Shown piece after piece: positions 60,341-64,000 of a DNA stretch of 64,000 nt. Source of the DNA: Rutidosis leptorrhynchoides. Taxonomy: Eukaryota > Streptophyta > Magnoliopsida > Asterales > Asteraceae. Below the pieces are notes generated by a model. The model did not search any database. It was not told the origin of the DNA and saw nothing but the letters and a program-made list of their open reading frames with translations. The stretch is from assembly GCF_046630445.1 (NCBI RefSeq), contig NC_092333.1, positions 97,562,001 to 97,626,000 of the forward strand. The letters run 5' to 3'. The translations under genes and the position numbers were made by a program. Each line of letters starts with the position of its first letter. Within the stretch, counting starts at the first letter, position 1.

Positions 60341-62364
60341 ATGTTTTGATGATGACACATACATATGCATAAGTGATGACTGACATCTTAACATAAAACA
60401 TGCAAGGTCACTAATTCATACTTTATCTTGCAAACGACCAAGTCAAACATAGCTTAAAGAATGAAATTAAAAGATCAACTAAATACACGATCAAGGTACG
60501 GTCGACCGCACAGCCAGTCGCAGAACCCCAAACTGAATTGCAACGCAGTTTTGTGAAAACAAGTTGCATGGTCGTCACCACGGTCAACCGCAGTGCGACC
60601 GCAGTTTTCTCTGTTACCAATTTTGACCAAATAAATTTTGATTAGTTCCCGACATCTATAATTCATGAAACCTTTCTCAACATGCTTAGAATAGATGCCT
60701 TCTCCATACTCAATTGAGTTTTGGTCATAAAAACACTAATTGTGGTTAATTACGCCTAATGACATCTTAATGACAAATTAACCAAGATTAGGCATAACAC
60801 ATAAGTGTTAATCAACAACTTGTGATATTAATTCTTATCTAGACATCCTTAGTATGATCATCAAGTACCAATACACTTAAGCCAATGTCACTAGAATAAT
60901 AATTGTTATTAAAAATGACTTAGTGATTAATTAAGGCTAAATGAGAAATAATGCTCTCAAGTGTAACTAGTAAAGACTTGTAATCCTAAAATACACTTAG
61001 ATACATTTAGGATGGTCACCAAGTCTCAACTAGAGATTGATCTTCCCTTGTGAATGTGTTGGACATTAATGTGTGCTTACACATTAATCAAACAATATGT
61101 TATATTGCAATTAAACTTGTTAAAATCTTGAATTATAAGTTGTGCAAATATCTTTGATGTCTCTACATACTTCATGATTATCTTATAAAGACATCATTCA
61201 ATTAATCTCTACCTAAACCCAAATGGAACATGATTTATGATTAATTGAAATTAGAAAGTTAACGACATAGTGACTAGTCTTTAGAATTGAACCAAATGCA
61301 TTAATGTGACTAACTAAGTCTTGACCAAACTGAGATTTCCCAAAATATCAATAAAGACACTTCTTCAAGAATGTTGGGGTTACCACTTTTGGAATTTAAG
61401 TCACTTTCATGCAATAAGACCAAATCTCACACACTTAATGCATATAGTACTTGTATAAGATGTTTGGTTTCTTTTGCAGGTGCTAGAAGGAGTAAAGGTG
61501 CCAAAATGTGATGTTCAAATTTGAGTCAAACGGCTATACAACGGATACTAAATTTGGACTGGAGCACGCACGGTCGAACTACGGTCGACCGTGCTGGCAA
61601 CCATGTGTCAACGGCTATTTTTTGAATCCCACTATAAGAGGCAAACATTAAAGAGCATTTGAAGCTGGCCCTCTTGCATATTTCAAAGGCTTATTTTCAG
61701 AGATCACAAGGGCTCTAACTACTACTCAAATGTGATCAAGCAAGAGAAGATTCTATGATCTTATAGATATAGAATTTGGTTGTTGTAAACTTACTAATCA
61801 AAATCATTAATCTTGTGAGTTTACTTAGTGCAATGTATGTCCTAGTATTGTCTTAGGATCATCATTACAAAGTGTACAAGTCTTGTAACTTCAATTAGTA
61901 GAAACATAGGCTAGCTTAGTGATCTACTTCCTTAAAGGGACTTAGGAAGTTGATTAATCTTATTTGGAGATTAATACTTGTCCAAGGTGAAGACAAGTTG
62001 ATCTAGGTTGGAGTTGATTTTTCAAAGGGATAGAAAGATTAGGTTTGTTGTCTACCAAAGAAGTTGAAGACTTGTAAATCGGATCTCCACCAGGTTTGGA
62101 GAAAAGTGCTTAGTGAAGCAACAAATTCCGATTAGTGTAATCAGGGATTGGATTAAGGTGGATTAGTTAACATCCACCCGAACCACTATAAATCCTTGTG
62201 TCTATGTTCTTTACATTACTTCATTTATCATTTTGAACATATACACTACACACATCAAGTTTGAGTTGAATTGGTTGATCAAAGTTAATCGAATTTGGTG
62301 ATCAATCAAAAAAGTGTTAAAAACGTATCAAGTAACTATTCACCCCCTCTAGTTACTTACAGCA
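60341..62364 (+). mobile_element. LTR of a copia-like element inside the Harbinger
   Basis: About 2 kb without ORFs. The left end is probably TGTTTTGATGATGACAC; the right end is either GTATCA (62330) or TTACTTACA (62364), after the C-rich word ATTCACCCCCTCTAGTTACT that I associate with plant copia elements. A TATA box at 61633-61638 and the palindromes upstream of it put the transcription direction on the plus strand. No matching target duplication was found, so boundaries are tentative. Confidence 0.5.
61568..61638 (+). promoter_or_regulatory. LTR promoter: GGTCGACC palindrome plus TATA box
   Basis: ACGGTCGACCGT (61581-61592) is a perfect palindrome, and GCACGGTCGA/TCGACCGTGC (61568-61577, 61585-61594) is a larger inverted repeat around it. 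TATAAG follows at 61633-61638, 38 bp on. Related words occur at 60498-60508 and 60581-60600 of the same LTR. Confidence 0.5.
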
Positions 62365-62546
62365 CGATTGCACTGCGACAACCTCTTTCTTACTTTTTGT
62401 TTTCTGCATTTTGGAGCTAAAAAAAATGTGAATAATCAAGTTCACCACAAATAACTTATTTGCGATTTGTAAACACGATAATTAACAAATCAAGCTCAAG
62501 TCGCCGAGCCAAACACCCCCATAGTCTTTTTACTTATCCCATATCA

Positions 62547-63205
62547 TCTATAGTTAATATTAAAATCCTATAATGATGATGTCATTATTAGGTTAATTCT
62601 TTTGTTAAAAAGATCAAAAAAAAAAAATTTAAGCATGGTGGGTGATGTCATTAACCTAAATAATTTTGAATTATAATTAAATCTTATTACTTAATTATTA
62701 TTATTAAATCTTATTAATAAATTTTTTTTTTTTTAAAGGCAAGTTGTTGGTATCGAATACTCTCATTTGCCACGCACGCACGTCCGTCGGGCAGGAAACC
62801 CAAACCGCATTACAGGAATCCGAACCTTATACCAATACTAAAACTAGGCAGAAGGAAACCAATACTAAATTTATATTTTAATTTACACTTTTAAAATAAA
62901 ATGACAATCAATATTATCTCTTATGATTGGATGTGGATTGTTTAATATGCATTTTAGGTGTTTGATGAAATGTTCAACTGACGAGTTTCTTAGTCGGACT
63001 CTGTGGTTCCACGGGTCATTAAACTAAATTACTTTAGCATTTACGTTCACTTAATACCTAAAACATATCATTAAACTGTTTCGTTTAAACAAACTCGTGG
63101 TATTAAACTAAATGAATTTAGTATTTACGTTCACTTAATATCTAAAACATATCATTAAAATGTTTCGTTTAAACAAAATCGTGGTTGTACGGGTCATTTC
63201 ACTAG
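62547..63205 (+). mobile_element. Non-autonomous Helitron H2
   Basis: Starts TCTATAGTTAATATTAAAAT after A and ends with a degenerate hairpin and CTAG before T. 5' (ATGATGATGTCATTATTAGG) and 3' parts match H1 (55959-56487). It is longer because it holds a short retroposon (62725-62865) and an 84-bp tandem duplication near its 3' end (63017-63100, 63101-63184). Confidence 0.75.
62725..62865 (-). mobile_element. SINE-like retroposon in H2
   Basis: On the minus strand: B-box-like GGTTCGGATTCC (62815-62826), GC-rich body, and an A tail at 62735-62722. Flanked by TAAATTT (62718-62724 and 62866-62872), a plausible 7-bp target duplication. A convincing A box was not found, so the SINE call is tentative. 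Confidence 0.45.
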
Positions 63206-63656
63206 TATAATTATAATTTTGAAAAGATTTTTTTTTTTTTTTTGTAAGCGTGTTATAGTCAGAATGTAAAAGTAAAATGTTACTATTGTTTTTGTTTAAA
63301 AAGGATTGTATAATCATAAAATAATCATTCGATATTATGAAAGTAACTACAAACCAACTAAGTTGTAGTCCACCAAAATCCTTGACTTCTAAGAAAACAC
63401 ATAATTTTGGTCTCTTTTCTAGAAGTGGAAAAATAATTATTAGTCAATTATAATTGACAAGTACAATTATAAGTCATAGATGTGATGGCAACCTTTTCAA
63501 GAATGCCCATAGTGCTCCATAACGTAGTCAAATAATCTTAAATTATCATTCATTACCCAACAAACACCAAAAACAACACACACCCATTGTCTGTTATTTC
63601 AGAAAGATTTTGAAAGCAAAACTCCAAAATAGTTTCATACATGGGAGTACAATAGA
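63206..63656. other. No gene found
   Basis: AT-rich, with a T run at about 63225-63242. No supported ORF, tRNA or repeat boundary. Confidence 0.4.
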
Positions 63657-63963
63657 CAGTGGCGGAACCAGCATGGGGGGGGCGGCATATGCCCCCAGTC
63701 GATTTGCAATTTTTAGTGTAAAAATTTTGAGTTTTTCGATTTTGTCCCCCGTGAAAAAAATATTTTGCCCCAAAACCACCATATTTTGTCCCAAAACCTC
63801 CGTATTTTGCCCCAAAACCTTCATATTTTGCCTAAAAACCACCACATTTTGCTCAAAAATCACCATATTTTTCCCCAAAACCTCTATATTTTACCAAAAA
63901 AAAATTGATACGCTTTAAAAAAAATTTCGCCCCGAGTGAAAAAAATTCCTGTTTTCGCCACTG
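63657..63963. mobile_element. hAT MITE (TSD ACAATAGA)
   Basis: Termini CAGTGGCG (63657-63664) and CGCCACTG (63956-63963) are perfect inverted repeats, flanked by a perfect 8-bp duplication ACAATAGA (63649-63656 and 63964-63971). 307 bp. 63755-63895 consists of about six 23-bp units of the type TTTTGCCCCAAAACCACCAT. Reading frames with repeated GQN or CPKT peptides are by-products of the array. Confidence 0.93.
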
Positions 63964-64000
63964 ACAATAGACCGGGCCAGAGTCACCATGAGGCAGTCGG

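Larger units (their letters stand above)
58241..62520 (-). mobile_element. PIF/Harbinger element with an inserted LTR
   Basis: Terminal inverted repeats GTGGATGTTTGACTTAGCG (58241) and, on the other strand, GGGGGTGTTTGGCTCGGCG (62520 inward) are similar. The flanking triplets are TTA and ATA; Harbingers duplicate a TWA triplet, so one base has changed or the ends are slightly off. The transposase lies at 58707-60029 on the minus strand. About 2 kb of LTR sequence (60341-62364) separates the transposase from the right TIR. The Myb-like partner protein usual in this superfamily was not found. Confidence 0.75.

Noticed and set aside
63594-63918. ORFs on both strands with repeated peptides
   Set aside because: By-products of the 23-bp repeats inside the hAT MITE.

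Overview
The window looks like a gene-poor, AT-rich, repeat-dominated stretch of a eudicot nuclear genome. Asteraceae is my best guess, from recall of the LTR families and not from any search. I see no ordinary single-copy cellular gene. Nearly everything can be assigned to transposable elements, most on the minus strand and nested in each other, so coding sequence here means retrotransposon or transposase ORFs, mostly pseudogenised.

Layout. 1-5051: internal part of a Ty3/gypsy-like element (called T1), broken by a non-autonomous hAT element (1000-4438, 8-bp TSD) that itself holds a T1-type solo LTR (1466-4333, TSD TATAC). 5052-9667: a 4.6-kb T1 LTR with a primer-binding site on one side and polypurine-like sequence on the other. 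9668-11690: further T1 internal sequence. 11690-12760: part of another LTR, cutting into a MULE transposase (12761-14337). 15201-27892: a Ty1/copia element (minus strand) interrupted by two solo LTRs with perfect 5-bp TSDs (16871-21068, GTAAC; 21656-25251, ATTTC). 27893-40092: a 12.2-kb Athila-like Ty3/gypsy element with gag, protease, RT-RNaseH, integrase and an env-position ORF, and a truncated 5' LTR. 40093-52011: a second gypsy family (T2) whose 5' LTR contains a truncated T1 element (46250-50769). 52045-53594: LINE ORF1. 54176-54602: small LTR. 55959-56487 and 62547-63205: two related non-autonomous Helitrons. 58241-62520: a PIF/Harbinger element with a three-exon transposase and an inserted LTR. 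63657-63963: a hAT MITE with perfect 8-bp TSD.

Points most worth following. (1) The T2 retroelement carries, between its primer-binding site and gag-pol, an uninterrupted F-box protein ORF and an uninterrupted acidic ORF, while its gag-pol has stop codons. (2) The env-position ORF of the Athila-like element appears to be a separate split gene: an LTR-like promoter inside the element, a tiny first coding exon with a consensus donor, a 795-bp intron, and an in-frame acceptor. (3) Several unrelated LTR families each carry their own GC-rich palindrome, in one or more copies, about 20-40 bp upstream of a TATA box. (4) The T1 LTRs at 5052 and 16871 carry a tRNA-like A-box/B-box/T-run unit. Coordinates of TE ends with a matching TSD are exact; others are approximate and marked so.
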